Both the position numbers and the translations under genes were made by a program. The notes under the pieces are model-generated. The model saw only the letters and a list, made by a program, of their open reading frames with translations, did not search any database and was not told the origin of the DNA. A stretch of DNA of 64,000 bases from JAHEFU01 sp041395205 (lineage in GTDB: Bacteria > 4484-113 > JAFGCY01), in contig JAWLAZ010000003.1 of assembly GCA_041395205.1 (NCBI GenBank), forward strand, positions 553,255 to 617,254, read 5' to 3'. Positions 8,054 to 16,932 of the stretch are shown here, one piece after another. Position 1 is the stretch's first letter. Every line of letters starts with the position of its first letter.

Positions 8054-9333
8054 GCACCAACCCCGACCGGCGCTCGTAACAGCATGTTGCTTGAGTTGGA
8101 AGCAACAAGCCAGTCGAGCTGCTCGGCATGGGGTGGCAGTCCGAGAGAAAGTGCGCGGCCCAGGTCCTCATACGGGGTCATCCCCCAGGGCAAGACCTGC
8201 TCAGGATCCAGCTCGCTTACCAGGTGGATGCGGTAGCGCTCACAATACTGCTTCAGCAGCAGTGCCGTGGCGCCGGCGAATGTAGGCCTGCGGCCCACGA
8301 TCTCGCGGATGGAATCAATTGAGAGTTCAGACATGTCGCTGAACTCCTGATGACCCTCGCCTCCCTGGCAACGGGCTATCCAGAACACGCTTGCACCCGG
8401 CTTGAGCACCGCACTCGCATGATCGAGGGATGCAAAGGCCCGGTACAGGCTGCTGTCGTTCGGATAGCCACCCGCATTAATGATAGCAATGTCCACCGGC
8501 CGCATTTCCACGCGGTTGTGATCCTCGATGAACTTCGCTCCGTAACGCAGGGCATAGCCGGCATCACCACCCTGCATCCAGACGATTTCGCCGTCGTCGT
8601 TGACCACGACATTGATGCTGAAATCCGGACTGAACAGGCTGTGGGCCTCGAGCATGTCCTCGCTGACGGGATTCATGATCAGGGAACCGCTGCAGGCCCG
8701 TGGATGGCGATCCCGGGCACGGGCATCCCAGAGATGGCTCTGGTTGGAGAATGTCGTATCGGAACTGCAGCAACCTGGAATCAGCCTGCCGTGGCTGCCC
8801 GTGAATCCGCAGAAGGGGTGGAGCTTGATTCCGCCGGTCAGAATCACCAGTTCAGCATCGCGCACTCTGTCATCCATGCGCAGGATTGTGCCGTAGTCCG
8901 TGCGGCCATTCTTGCTGAAACAGCCGTCCATGCCGGCTTCATGTTCAATGAACTGCACGCGGTCGCAGACCTCGGCGCTGTAGTACTCCGCCCGCAGATA
9001 CTTGTCCGGCGGATTCTTCAGGCCGCTGGCAACATACAGTGAGATGTTCTCATCGCTGATGCCCGCCTGATTGAGGAAGTTCAGCAGCTCCGGCAGCCAC
9101 TGCGGATAGGCGGTGTAGTAACCGCTGTCCTCCACAACGATCATCGCGCTGGAGACCTTGCGCGCCAGTGTATCCAGCGGCGGGCGGCCCATCGGATCCT
9201 TCAGGGTCTCGTGCAGTGCTGCACGGAGGTTGGGGATCGGCAGCATTGAACGGGGGGTCACATCAACCGTGCTGATTCCCGGAGGCAGCCGGAATTCCAT
9301 GGCTTCCCTGCCAAACTTGAACGAGTACATCAT
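8050..9333 (-). CDS. LarA-like (DUF2088) protein with altered nickel-site residues
   Basis: A 427-residue member of the lactate racemase LarA superfamily. Shared features are VDVTPRS near residue 24, IEHEAGMD (His131) and LTGGIKLHPFCGFTGS (His172), then LIPGCCSSDTT. Counting from His172, the positions of LarA Lys184 (which holds the nickel-pincer cofactor) and His200 (a nickel ligand) are Gly182 and Gln198 here. The protein keeps the fold but probably not the standard lactate racemase cofactor chemistry. Start ATG at 9333 follows GGGAGA. An ATG directly behind it is also possible. It overlaps the epimerase-like gene and follows a membrane protein gene by 19 bases. No larB, larC or larE is visible. 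The substrate is unknown, perhaps another 2-hydroxy acid or a sugar acid. Confidence 0.8.
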   Translation of the reverse strand: MMYSFKFGREAMEFRLPPGISTVDVTPRSMLPIPNLRAALHETLKDPMGRPPLDTLARKVSSAMIVVEDSGYYTAYPQWLPELLNFLNQAGISDENISLYVASGLKNPPDKYLRAEYYSAEVCDRVQFIEHEAGMDGCFSKNGRTDYGTILRMDDRVRDAELVILTGGIKLHPFCGFTGSHGRLIPGCCSSDTTFSNQSHLWDARARDRHPRACSGSLIMNPVSEDMLEAHSLFSPDFSINVVVNDDGEIVWMQGGDAGYALRYGAKFIEDHNRVEMRPVDIAIINAGGYPNDSSLYRAFASLDHASAVLKPGASVFWIARCQGGEGHQEFSDMSELSIDSIREIVGRRPTFAGATALLLKQYCERYRIHLVSELDPEQVLPWGMTPYEDLGRALSLGLPPHAEQLDWLVASNSSNMLLRAPVGVGA

Positions 9334-9352
9334 CTCAGAAAAGTCTCCCTGC

Positions 9353-10036
9353 TTATTGTGGAGGCCAGAGCCTGTTCAAGTTATACGTGGCAGCGGCGGC
9401 CAGTGCCACGACCAAACTCAGACTTAACAGGATCAGCAGCCAGGGAGCGAGAATGTGAGCCACAAGCAGGAAAACCACACCGCCGGTCAGGACAAACTGC
9501 GCTGGAATGGCTACCAGCACAGCGGGGAAGACATTGCGGCCGATGCCAAGACTGACAATCAGAACGGTCAGGAGCTGGATGATTGCGAGGACCAGTATGA
9601 ACAGCAGCACCTGCAGGATCCCGATGCCGCGCAGGAGCACTCCCTGCTCTGAGCTGAAGCTCATCCAGCCAGCAACAGCGAGGAAGAATGCCAGACAGGG
9701 CGGCAGTAGCAGCTGTGCCAGGTGATGCAGGTAGGCGTGGATGACTGACACGGGTCGAATCCGCGTGAGGCGCAGCTGAGGCACCAGCTCGCTGCGGCCG
9801 ATGCTGCTGGCGAGCATCGTGGACAGGAACAGTGTGGCGAGACCCAACGAGAACTGGAACATCATGTAGAGGCTGAACAAGCCGTAGTACTCGCCCATCG
9901 TGGAGCGGAAATCATCGCTCAGCCCGGCAAGGAAGTTCAGCAAGAGTGGAAGCATGAATATGCATAGCCAGGCGAAGGCCGGATAGCGTGCCGAACGCGA
10001 CCAGCCTGCAAACAACTGCTGTAGTGAAGCGACCAA
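9353..10036 (-). CDS. Polytopic membrane protein of unknown function
   Basis: A 227-residue, very hydrophobic protein with about six predicted membrane segments (for example WLCIFMLPLLLNFLAGL, LLPPCLAFFLAVAGW, ILQVLLFILVLAIIQLL, VVFLLVAHILAPWLLILLSL). The layout recalls the permease subunit of an ABC-2 type exporter, but no ATPase gene is present, so I do not assign that role. The only upstream start is a TTG at 10036 without a clear SD, so the N-terminus is uncertain. It appears to be the first gene of a minus-strand unit with the LarA-like, epimerase-like and HD-GYP genes. Confidence 0.7.
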   Translation of the reverse strand: MVASLQQLFAGWSRSARYPAFAWLCIFMLPLLLNFLAGLSDDFRSTMGEYYGLFSLYMMFQFSLGLATLFLSTMLASSIGRSELVPQLRLTRIRPVSVIHAYLHHLAQLLLPPCLAFFLAVAGWMSFSSEQGVLLRGIGILQVLLFILVLAIIQLLTVLIVSLGIGRNVFPAVLVAIPAQFVLTGGVVFLLVAHILAPWLLILLSLSLVVALAAAATYNLNRLWPPQ

Positions 10037-10131
10037 GTTTACTTATGTATCACTGCATTAAGGATATTTGCCCCCCTGTGTGGTATTATTCCTCCCCTGT
10101 CCCACGTATAGAAGCGTGGAGGAGCATCAAG

Positions 10132-10356
10132 ATGAAGAAGAACCTGCATCCCGAGCTCAAGCTCACCGAGATTTCCTGCGTCTGCGGGGAACAGTTCACC
10201 GCACTTGGCATTCGCGACAAGATAAGCGTGGAAATCTGCTCCAACTGCCACCCGTTCTACACCGGCAAGAAGCGTGTCGTTGACACCGCGGGCCGTGTTG
10301 AGCGCTTCAAGCAGCGTACCGATGCTGCCGGTGGCCGTGGCCGCAAGATCAAGTAA
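10132..10356 (+). CDS. rpmE: 50S ribosomal protein L31 (zinc-binding form)
   Basis: A 74-residue protein matching bacterial L31 along its whole length: MKKNLHPEL, then C-V-C-G, then CSNCHPFYTGKKRVVDTAGR. Four cysteines (C-x-C and C-x-x-C) make this the zinc-binding type. L31 sits in the large ribosomal subunit near the central protuberance and the inter-subunit bridge. Start ATG at 10132 with GGAGGAG (10118-10124) seven bases upstream. It heads the run rpmE, DUF1385, prfA, prmC, Sua5, an order seen in several bacterial phyla. A possible -10 is TATTAT at 10084. Confidence 0.96.
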   Translation: MKKNLHPELKLTEISCVCGEQFTALGIRDKISVEICSNCHPFYTGKKRVVDTAGRVERFKQRTDAAGGRGRKIK

Positions 10357-10379
10357 GTAATTCCCGCCCCGGCGAGGGG

Positions 10380-10385
10380 TAGAAT
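10380..10385 (+). promoter_or_regulatory. -10 element placed for a leaderless mRNA (DUF1385 gene)
   Basis: TAGAAT ends 6 nt before the GTG start at 10392, so transcription would begin at or next to the start codon. No good -35 hexamer is visible. Confidence 0.35.
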
Positions 10386-10391
10386 CTGCCT

Positions 10392-11540
10392 GTGATTACC
10401 AAGCGACAGTTGCGCACGCTGCTGCCTGCGTTCATGGCTCCGGCCATTCCCTACGGCGGCCAGGCCTGCATTGAAGGCGTGATGATGAAGGGCCTGAAGC
10501 ATGCCGCGCTGGCCATGCGCCGCTCAGATGGCCGGATCGAAGTGATTGATCGCGAGGTCGTCTCGCGCTTTCCCGCCCTGACGCGCATGCCCTTCGTGCG
10601 CGGCTTCTTCATCCTCTGGGACATGATGACGCTTGGCACCTGGGCCCTCAAGGAAAGCAGCCGCCGCTTCGAAGAGGATGTGATCGCCGCCGAAGCTGAA
10701 GCCAAGGGCGAGCAGCCGGTCACGCCTGTTGCGAAGGAAGGCAGGAAATCCAACTCCGGCCTGATTCTGGAACTGATCACCATGGTACTCGGTTTCATGA
10801 TCGCGATCTTCATCTTCAAGGTCCTGCCGGCCATCGCAGCCACCTACACATTTGAGTGGATTGGCTGGGGCAGCCTGAAGAGCATGGAGAACCCGACCAT
10901 GCTCCACCAGTTCATTGCCAACCTGGTGGAAGGCCTGGTGAAGATGGGGATCTTCGTGGCCTACATCTCGCTCGTGGCCCGCTTCAAGGAGATCCGCCGT
11001 GTGTTCGAGTATCACGGTGCCGAGCACATCGTGATCAATGCCTATGAGGACGACATGGACAACCAGAAGATGGAGTTCATCCAGTCCCACAGTGTGGCTC
11101 ATCCGCGCTGCGGCACGAGTTTCATCGTGATCCTGATCCTTGTCGGTGTGATCCTGTACACGCTGCTGGACTATCTGTTCGTGCAGAACGGCGCGGCGAT
11201 CAACTCAGTGCTGCCTGAGTGGTGGCTAAACGGAAGACTGGGTCCGGCGGTGCATGACAACATCCCCGGCTGGTGGATCCGCTGGCCGCTGCGCATCCTG
11301 GCAATTCCGCTGCTGGCCGGTATCAGCTATGAATTCATCCGGGCTGCCTTCCGCTATTACGGCAACCCCCTGCTGCGGCCGCTGCTGCGCTTCGGGATGC
11401 TCTTCCAGGCCCTGACCACGCGCCGTCCGAGCGATGAGCAGGTCGAGGTCAGCCTCGCCAGTTTCAACCGGGTGCGCTATCTCACCGAGGACATCCCCGA
11501 GCCTGAGATCCGTCAGCCGGCCTCCAGCGCCAGCTCCTAG
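10392..11540 (+). CDS. DUF1385 family membrane protein
   Basis: A 382-residue membrane protein with the DUF1385 signatures: PYGGQACIEGVMMKG near residue 20, VFEYHGAEHIVINAYE near 215, and SHSVAHPRCGTSFIVI near 235. Several membrane segments follow the motifs, and the C-terminal tail is cytoplasmic-looking. The biochemical role is not established, though the gene is often found next to prfA and prmC, as here. The GTG at 10392 gives the full-length family N-terminus. No strong SD precedes it (only GAGGGG about 13 bases away), but a TAGAAT hexamer does. An ATG at 10434 would remove only 14 residues. Confidence 0.85.
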   Translation: MITKRQLRTLLPAFMAPAIPYGGQACIEGVMMKGLKHAALAMRRSDGRIEVIDREVVSRFPALTRMPFVRGFFILWDMMTLGTWALKESSRRFEEDVIAAEAEAKGEQPVTPVAKEGRKSNSGLILELITMVLGFMIAIFIFKVLPAIAATYTFEWIGWGSLKSMENPTMLHQFIANLVEGLVKMGIFVAYISLVARFKEIRRVFEYHGAEHIVINAYEDDMDNQKMEFIQSHSVAHPRCGTSFIVILILVGVILYTLLDYLFVQNGAAINSVLPEWWLNGRLGPAVHDNIPGWWIRWPLRILAIPLLAGISYEFIRAAFRYYGNPLLRPLLRFGMLFQALTTRRPSDEQVEVSLASFNRVRYLTEDIPEPEIRQPASSASS

Positions 11541-11571
11541 CTGCCCTGCCCCGACGCTGCCCAGCCGCCTT

Positions 11572-11599
11572 TTGCGGCATATTTCTGCTCATCTATAAT
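11572..11599 (+). promoter_or_regulatory. Promoter of prfA with a very short leader
   Basis: TTGCGG (11572-11577), a 16-nt spacer, then a perfect TATAAT (11594-11599). The ATG of prfA is 18 nt further on, giving a predicted leader of only about 11 nt with no strong SD. Confidence 0.5.
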
Positions 11600-11617
11600 T
11601 AACGGGATACATCCATC

Positions 11618-12682
<1,065 letters not shown>

Positions 12683-12696
12683 AGCTGTACGACGAG

Positions 12697-13536
12697 GTGC
12701 GCGCCCAGCTGGACGCCTGCCGGGATGTCGTTGACAGCCGCCAGGAAACTGACAACATCTTCCGCGTCAAGCTCGGGCTGGACCCGACGGACCGCATCAT
12801 CCACGCCCGGGGGCACGTGCACACCCCGGCCCTGGAGACGGTGCGGCACATCGTCAGTGAACGCCTGGCCGGCGTGCCACTGGCCTACCTGCTCGGACGG
12901 GCCGATTTCGATGGCCACAGCTTCATCGTGACCCGCGATGTGCTGATCCCCCGCCAGGATACTGAGTTCCTGCTGCGGCGCGGCGACTGGTTCATCCGCG
13001 ACCAGCTGAAACCGAAGCGATCGATGCGTATGCTCGATCTCGGCAGCGGCAGCGGCTGTGTGGGGATCGCCCTTGCGCTCCGCCATCCGCGGCTGGAGGT
13101 CATGTTCATTGACATCAGTCCGGCAGCGCTCGATGTTGCCAGGCGCAATGCCCGCCTGCATGGCGTGGAACAGCGTTGTCAGTTCCTCGAGGGCGACTGG
13201 TTCGAGCCGCTGGACCGCCGGGAGCGTTTTGACCTGATTCTGTCCAATCCCCCCTATGTCACCCGCCGCAATGACCCGCTGCTGGAGAAGTGCGTGCGGG
13301 ACCACGAGCCGCGCCTGGCGCTGTTCCTCAATGAGGATCCGCGCGAGTTCTTCTTCAGGCTGGGGCGCAGCGGCGTATCACACCTGCGCACGGGTGGCCT
13401 GTTCGCGGTGGAGGTCGGCTATGACACGGGTTGGCCGGCACGCGAGGCGCTCGACAAGCTGAAGAGCCTGGACCGCGTGCAGGGCATCCACGACTTCAAT
13501 GGCACCGAACGCGTGATCTGGGGCCTGAGGCGCTGA
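12697..13536 (+). CDS. prmC: Release factor glutamine methyltransferase (HemK/PrmC family)
   Basis: An S-adenosylmethionine-dependent N5-glutamine methyltransferase, 279 residues from this start. It shows motif I LDLGSGSGCVGIALALR (residues 114-129), an acidic residue after strand 2 in VMFIDISP, and the hallmark SNPPYV (183-188) that binds the target glutamine. It methylates the Gln of the GGQ in release factors, encoded directly upstream. Start choice: GTG at 12697 is the first standard start but has no SD. The frame is open upstream to 12655 and reads I-S-T-V-I-E-L-Y-D-E, and an ATT at 12667 lies 7 nt after GGAGG (12655-12659). A rare AUU start overlapping the end of prfA is therefore plausible and would add 10 residues. 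Confidence 0.9.
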   Translation: MRAQLDACRDVVDSRQETDNIFRVKLGLDPTDRIIHARGHVHTPALETVRHIVSERLAGVPLAYLLGRADFDGHSFIVTRDVLIPRQDTEFLLRRGDWFIRDQLKPKRSMRMLDLGSGSGCVGIALALRHPRLEVMFIDISPAALDVARRNARLHGVEQRCQFLEGDWFEPLDRRERFDLILSNPPYVTRRNDPLLEKCVRDHEPRLALFLNEDPREFFFRLGRSGVSHLRTGGLFAVEVGYDTGWPAREALDKLKSLDRVQGIHDFNGTERVIWGLRR

Positions 13537-13537
13537 G

Positions 13538-14143
13538 ATGACAACACTGCTGCAGTACACGCATGATGATCGCGAGGAGGTACTGGGGCAGGCCCAGGCT
13601 GCGCTTGAAGGCGGCCGGGCGATCATCTTCCCCAGTGATACCGTCTACGCTCTGCTGGCGGGATCCGGAAGCGCGGAAGCATACGCTGAGATCTACGCCA
13701 TCAAGCGTCGGGATCCCGCTCAGCCCCTGGCACTGCTGGCAGCGCCATCGCATCCGGTTGTCAACGAAGTGATGAAGCTGCTTGAGGACTTCGAGGAGGA
13801 GCAGGAAGCCTTCCTCTGCGGAGAACTGACAGCGGTGTTTCCCCGGGGCAGGCTCAGGAGAATTCCTCAGGCGGCGCTGGCGCTGCAACAGGGGGGAATC
13901 GGAATCCGCATTCCCGCCTGGGAACCACTGTGCGAACTGATTGAACGCTGCGGCGGACTGCTGTGGGGCACGAGTGCCAACCTCAGCGGCAGCGATCCTC
14001 AGACGACGGCCCAAGAAATGCAGGAAGCGATGGCGGATATGGATCCAGTAACCGCATTATGTGTGCTGCTTTCCGAGGAATTGCCCGGCAGGGTTAGTGA
14101 TGTGGTGCGCTTCGGCCCGGACGGCCCTGAAGTGATCCGCTGA
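13538..14143 (+). CDS. Sua5/YciO/YrdC family protein, probable threonylcarbamoyl-AMP synthase
   Basis: A 201-residue protein of the Sua5/YrdC fold. Supporting motifs are GRAIIFPSDTVYALLAGSG near residue 26, IYAIKRRDPAQPLALLA (the K-R-x-x-x-x-x-P-L block that binds nucleotide and bicarbonate), GGIGIRIPAWEPLCELI and WGTSANLSG. It would make threonylcarbamoyl-AMP from threonine, bicarbonate and ATP for the t6A37 modification of tRNAs reading ANN codons. The ATG follows the prmC stop by one base. It lacks the extra Sua5 domain and so is the short YrdC type. Confidence 0.9.
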   Translation: MTTLLQYTHDDREEVLGQAQAALEGGRAIIFPSDTVYALLAGSGSAEAYAEIYAIKRRDPAQPLALLAAPSHPVVNEVMKLLEDFEEEQEAFLCGELTAVFPRGRLRRIPQAALALQQGGIGIRIPAWEPLCELIERCGGLLWGTSANLSGSDPQTTAQEMQEAMADMDPVTALCVLLSEELPGRVSDVVRFGPDGPEVIR

Positions 14144-14158
14144 GCGCTGACTGCGGCA

Positions 14159-14164
14159 TATAAT
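14159..14164 (+). promoter_or_regulatory. -10 element placed for a leaderless mRNA (glycosidase gene)
   Basis: A perfect TATAAT ends 6 nt before the ATG at 14171, so the predicted transcript start coincides with the start codon. No SD is visible, and a clear -35 is also missing. Confidence 0.4.
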
Positions 14165-14170
14165 CGCTGC

Positions 14171-16612
14171 ATGCCCGCACCCACTTTTTCCAGCAAGCAG
14201 GTACGCGGAAGCCTGCGCCTGCTGCTGCTGATCTGTGCCATACTGCTGTGCATGCCCAGAAGATCCCCCGCAGCCTATGAAACCGCCGACGCACTGGCTG
14301 CCCTGCCCTATGTCGAGGTTCCGGAGGGTCACATTCGGATCAGCGCCGGTCCTGACTTCCTGAAGCTTTTCAATGGCTGTGTTGCCATGGAATGGCGGAT
14401 CACCGACGGAAGGCTGCATTCCCCCACGGTGGATGATCTGGCAGGTGCCGGCCACCTGCAGTTTGGCAGCGAACTGTTCCGTCTGGAGCTGGCGGATGGC
14501 AACAGCATCTCGTCAGATGAATTCAGGCTGGAGAAGCAACCCCAGTCACGGACGCTGGTTGCCGGCGATTCCTCTCCACGGCTGGCCGGCAGGCTGGGCG
14601 GGATGCAGGTGGAAGCGCTGCTGCGGCATGCCGGGAGCGGCACCAGTGCGCGCTACCTGGCAAGCCTGATGGATGGGGGCCACTACATCCACCAGGAGCT
14701 GGAGATCACAAGCAGCACCAGTCTGGATGTGAAACAGCTGCACTGGCTGAATGGCGACGCTGCTGACTTCAGCCGAGGTGGTGCGGTTGAAGGATCACCG
14801 GCCTTTTGCGGGAACTTCTTCCTCGGAATAGAGCATCCCCTGGCGGACAATCTGGCAGGTGTTCCCTCCCCGCCAGTCGCGGACTGGCAGCCGCAACAGA
14901 TGAGCTGGCCGGAATTCGTTGACAGGGAGTGGGTGCTTGGAAACGCAGTACAGCATGATGGACCCTGCCGGATCCGTTTCCAGTACACCTCCGGCGCGCA
15001 CCGCCTGGAAGTGACTTCCGTGCGGTTGATCCAGGACGGCAGGCTGCTGGCTGCTGATGAACACTTCGGAGCCAGCGGAATCGTTGATGTTGACAATGAA
15101 TACGGACTTGAAGTCAGCGGCTATGATCCTCTTGGAAGCGCAGTCAGGCTGGTTGCCAACATACGCAGTGACCAGGGGACTGACAGCCACGGAACGATTT
15201 TCTTCAGTGACCTGAGTGCGGATGCCGTGCTGCGCTGCAGCCAGCCGGTCGGACTCACGCTTGAACCAGGCAGACCACTGGCGCTGAGGGCGGTCTGCGG
15301 CGTTGCTCCGGCAGGCCAGATGCGGCGCGCCTTCAACCGCTACCTTGAACTGGAGCGGGCACATCCCTACCGCCAGTTCCTGCACTACAACTCATGGTAC
15401 GACATCGGCTACTTCAGCAGATATTCCGAGCAGGACTGCCTGAATGTTGTCAATGCCTACTGCCGGGAGCTGCATGCCGGCCGGGGAGTGAAGCTGGATT
15501 CCTTCCTGTTTGACGACGGCTGGGACGACTATGACAGCCTCTGGGATTTCCATGACGGATTCCCGCAGGGCTTCCGCCGCGTCGGCAAGGCAGCCCAGGC
15601 CTGCGGTGCCGGCACGGGAGTCTGGCTCAGCCCCTGGGGCGGCTATGGCGAGCCACGCCAGCAGCGAATCACCGCCAGTGCCGGCCAGGGTTACGAAATA
15701 AACGAAGGCGGCTTCGCCCTCTCAGGACCCAACTACTACCGGCGCTTCCGGGAGATCTGCCTGAAGATGATCCGCGAGAACCACGCCAACCAGTTCAAGC
15801 TGGACGGCCTCGGCCGTACGACTTCAGCTCCTGCCAACAGTGCCTTCAACAGCGACTTTGATGCAGCCATCGGTCTGATCGGCGAACTGCGCGAGGCACG
15901 CAGCGACCTGTTCGTCAACCTGACAACGGGCACCTGGCCCAGCCCGTTCTGGCTGGAGATGGTTGATTCAATCTACCGTGGCGGGTATGACCACGAATTC
16001 ACCGGTGAAGGCAGCCCACGCCAGCAGTGGATCACTTACCGGGATGGCCAGACCTACCGCAATATTGCCAGGGACAATCCGCTTTATCCTGTAAGTTCAC
16101 TGATGCTGCATGGGATCATCTATGCAAAGCATGCCCGCGATCTGGATACGGATCCGGGGGAGGACTTACGCTCTGAGATCCGTAGTTATTTTGGCAGCGG
16201 CACATGTCTGCAGGAACTGTATATCTCGCCCGAGCTTATGAATGGTGGAAACTGGGATGATCTCGCCGCAGCCGCAGTCTGGGCCAGACAGCATGCACGG
16301 GAGTTATGTGACGTGCAGTGGATCGGGGGTGATCCTGAGCAGGCTGAGATCTATGGCTGGGCCGGCTGGTCACCGGAAGGAGCTGTGCTGACACTGCGCA
16401 ACCCGTGGAGTGCTGCGCAGGAGATTCAACTGAATGCGCTTGAGTTGTTTGACCTGGAAGGTCTGAAACATGAGCAATCTGCCGGCAGCCTGTTGCTTAT
16501 CAGCCCTTATGCGGACCAGCGGATACAGCGCCTGGAATTCCCGGGTGCTGAGCAGGAGCAGGTACTCCAGCTCGAGCCATTTGAGGTCCTGGTATTCAGC
16601 ACGCATAGGTAA
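14171..16612 (+). CDS. Secreted alpha-galactosidase-like glycoside hydrolase (clan GH-D, GH36-like)
   Basis: An 813-residue secreted protein. An N-terminal signal (RLLLLICAILLC, then a likely cut after S-P-A-A) precedes a beta-sandwich domain (about 40-400) and a TIM barrel (about 405-720). The barrel carries HYNSWYDIGYF, LFDDGWDD (Asp448/449) and NQFKLDG, whose Asp545 fits the nucleophile position of the K-x-D motif in clan GH-D alpha-galactosidases. A C-terminal beta domain follows. It probably removes alpha-linked galactose or N-acetylgalactosamine from plant or host glycans outside the cytoplasm. The exact family and sugar are not certain. It follows the Sua5 gene by 27 bases but has its own TATAAT and no visible SD. 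Confidence 0.75.
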   Translation: MPAPTFSSKQVRGSLRLLLLICAILLCMPRRSPAAYETADALAALPYVEVPEGHIRISAGPDFLKLFNGCVAMEWRITDGRLHSPTVDDLAGAGHLQFGSELFRLELADGNSISSDEFRLEKQPQSRTLVAGDSSPRLAGRLGGMQVEALLRHAGSGTSARYLASLMDGGHYIHQELEITSSTSLDVKQLHWLNGDAADFSRGGAVEGSPAFCGNFFLGIEHPLADNLAGVPSPPVADWQPQQMSWPEFVDREWVLGNAVQHDGPCRIRFQYTSGAHRLEVTSVRLIQDGRLLAADEHFGASGIVDVDNEYGLEVSGYDPLGSAVRLVANIRSDQGTDSHGTIFFSDLSADAVLRCSQPVGLTLEPGRPLALRAVCGVAPAGQMRRAFNRYLELERAHPYRQFLHYNSWYDIGYFSRYSEQDCLNVVNAYCRELHAGRGVKLDSFLFDDGWDDYDSLWDFHDGFPQGFRRVGKAAQACGAGTGVWLSPWGGYGEPRQQRITASAGQGYEINEGGFALSGPNYYRRFREICLKMIRENHANQFKLDGLGRTTSAPANSAFNSDFDAAIGLIGELREARSDLFVNLTTGTWPSPFWLEMVDSIYRGGYDHEFTGEGSPRQQWITYRDGQTYRNIARDNPLYPVSSLMLHGIIYAKHARDLDTDPGEDLRSEIRSYFGSGTCLQELYISPELMNGGNWDDLAAAAVWARQHARELCDVQWIGGDPEQAEIYGWAGWSPEGAVLTLRNPWSAAQEIQLNALELFDLEGLKHEQSAGSLLLISPYADQRIQRLEFPGAEQEQVLQLEPFEVLVFSTHR

Positions 16613-16932
16613 CTCATGGCTTTCCGGAGGTACATTCCCTTGAATGATGTTGATTGCCATTATTGATACGAATAATCAATATGGAACAATCCTGTAAGAT
16701 CCTCTCCTGCTCCCTGATTTGTGTGTTGTCATTATTGTGTCAGACCAGCGCGCATGTTTGTACTTTCTGCATTGTTTAACCATGTTTTAATAATCAGGAA
16801 TTAACAATCAGTGCGATTCGTGATAGTCTGCTCCCGCAGTTGTGTGAGTGTTTCTTAGTGCATTGAGCGATTGCAACCGGTTGCAGATCCCGGGCGGGAG
16901 CTGATCCGGACACCTTGGGAAGAGGAAAACCG
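16613..16932 (+). other. Upstream region of the giant lipoprotein cluster
   Basis: About 320 bases without a gene, more AT-rich than its surroundings. It contains an inverted repeat TATTGAT-ACGAATA-ATCAATA (16661-16681, 7-bp arms, 7-nt spacer) that could be an operator. TTAACA near 16801 with GATAGT near 16823 is a weak promoter candidate for the gene at 16933. I see no convincing terminator for the glycosidase gene. Confidence 0.5.

Noticed and set aside
10068..10089. TTGCCC/TATTAT as a full promoter of rpmE
   Set aside because: The spacing is only 10 nt. TATTAT may still be a -10 on its own, but the pair is not a sigma70 promoter.
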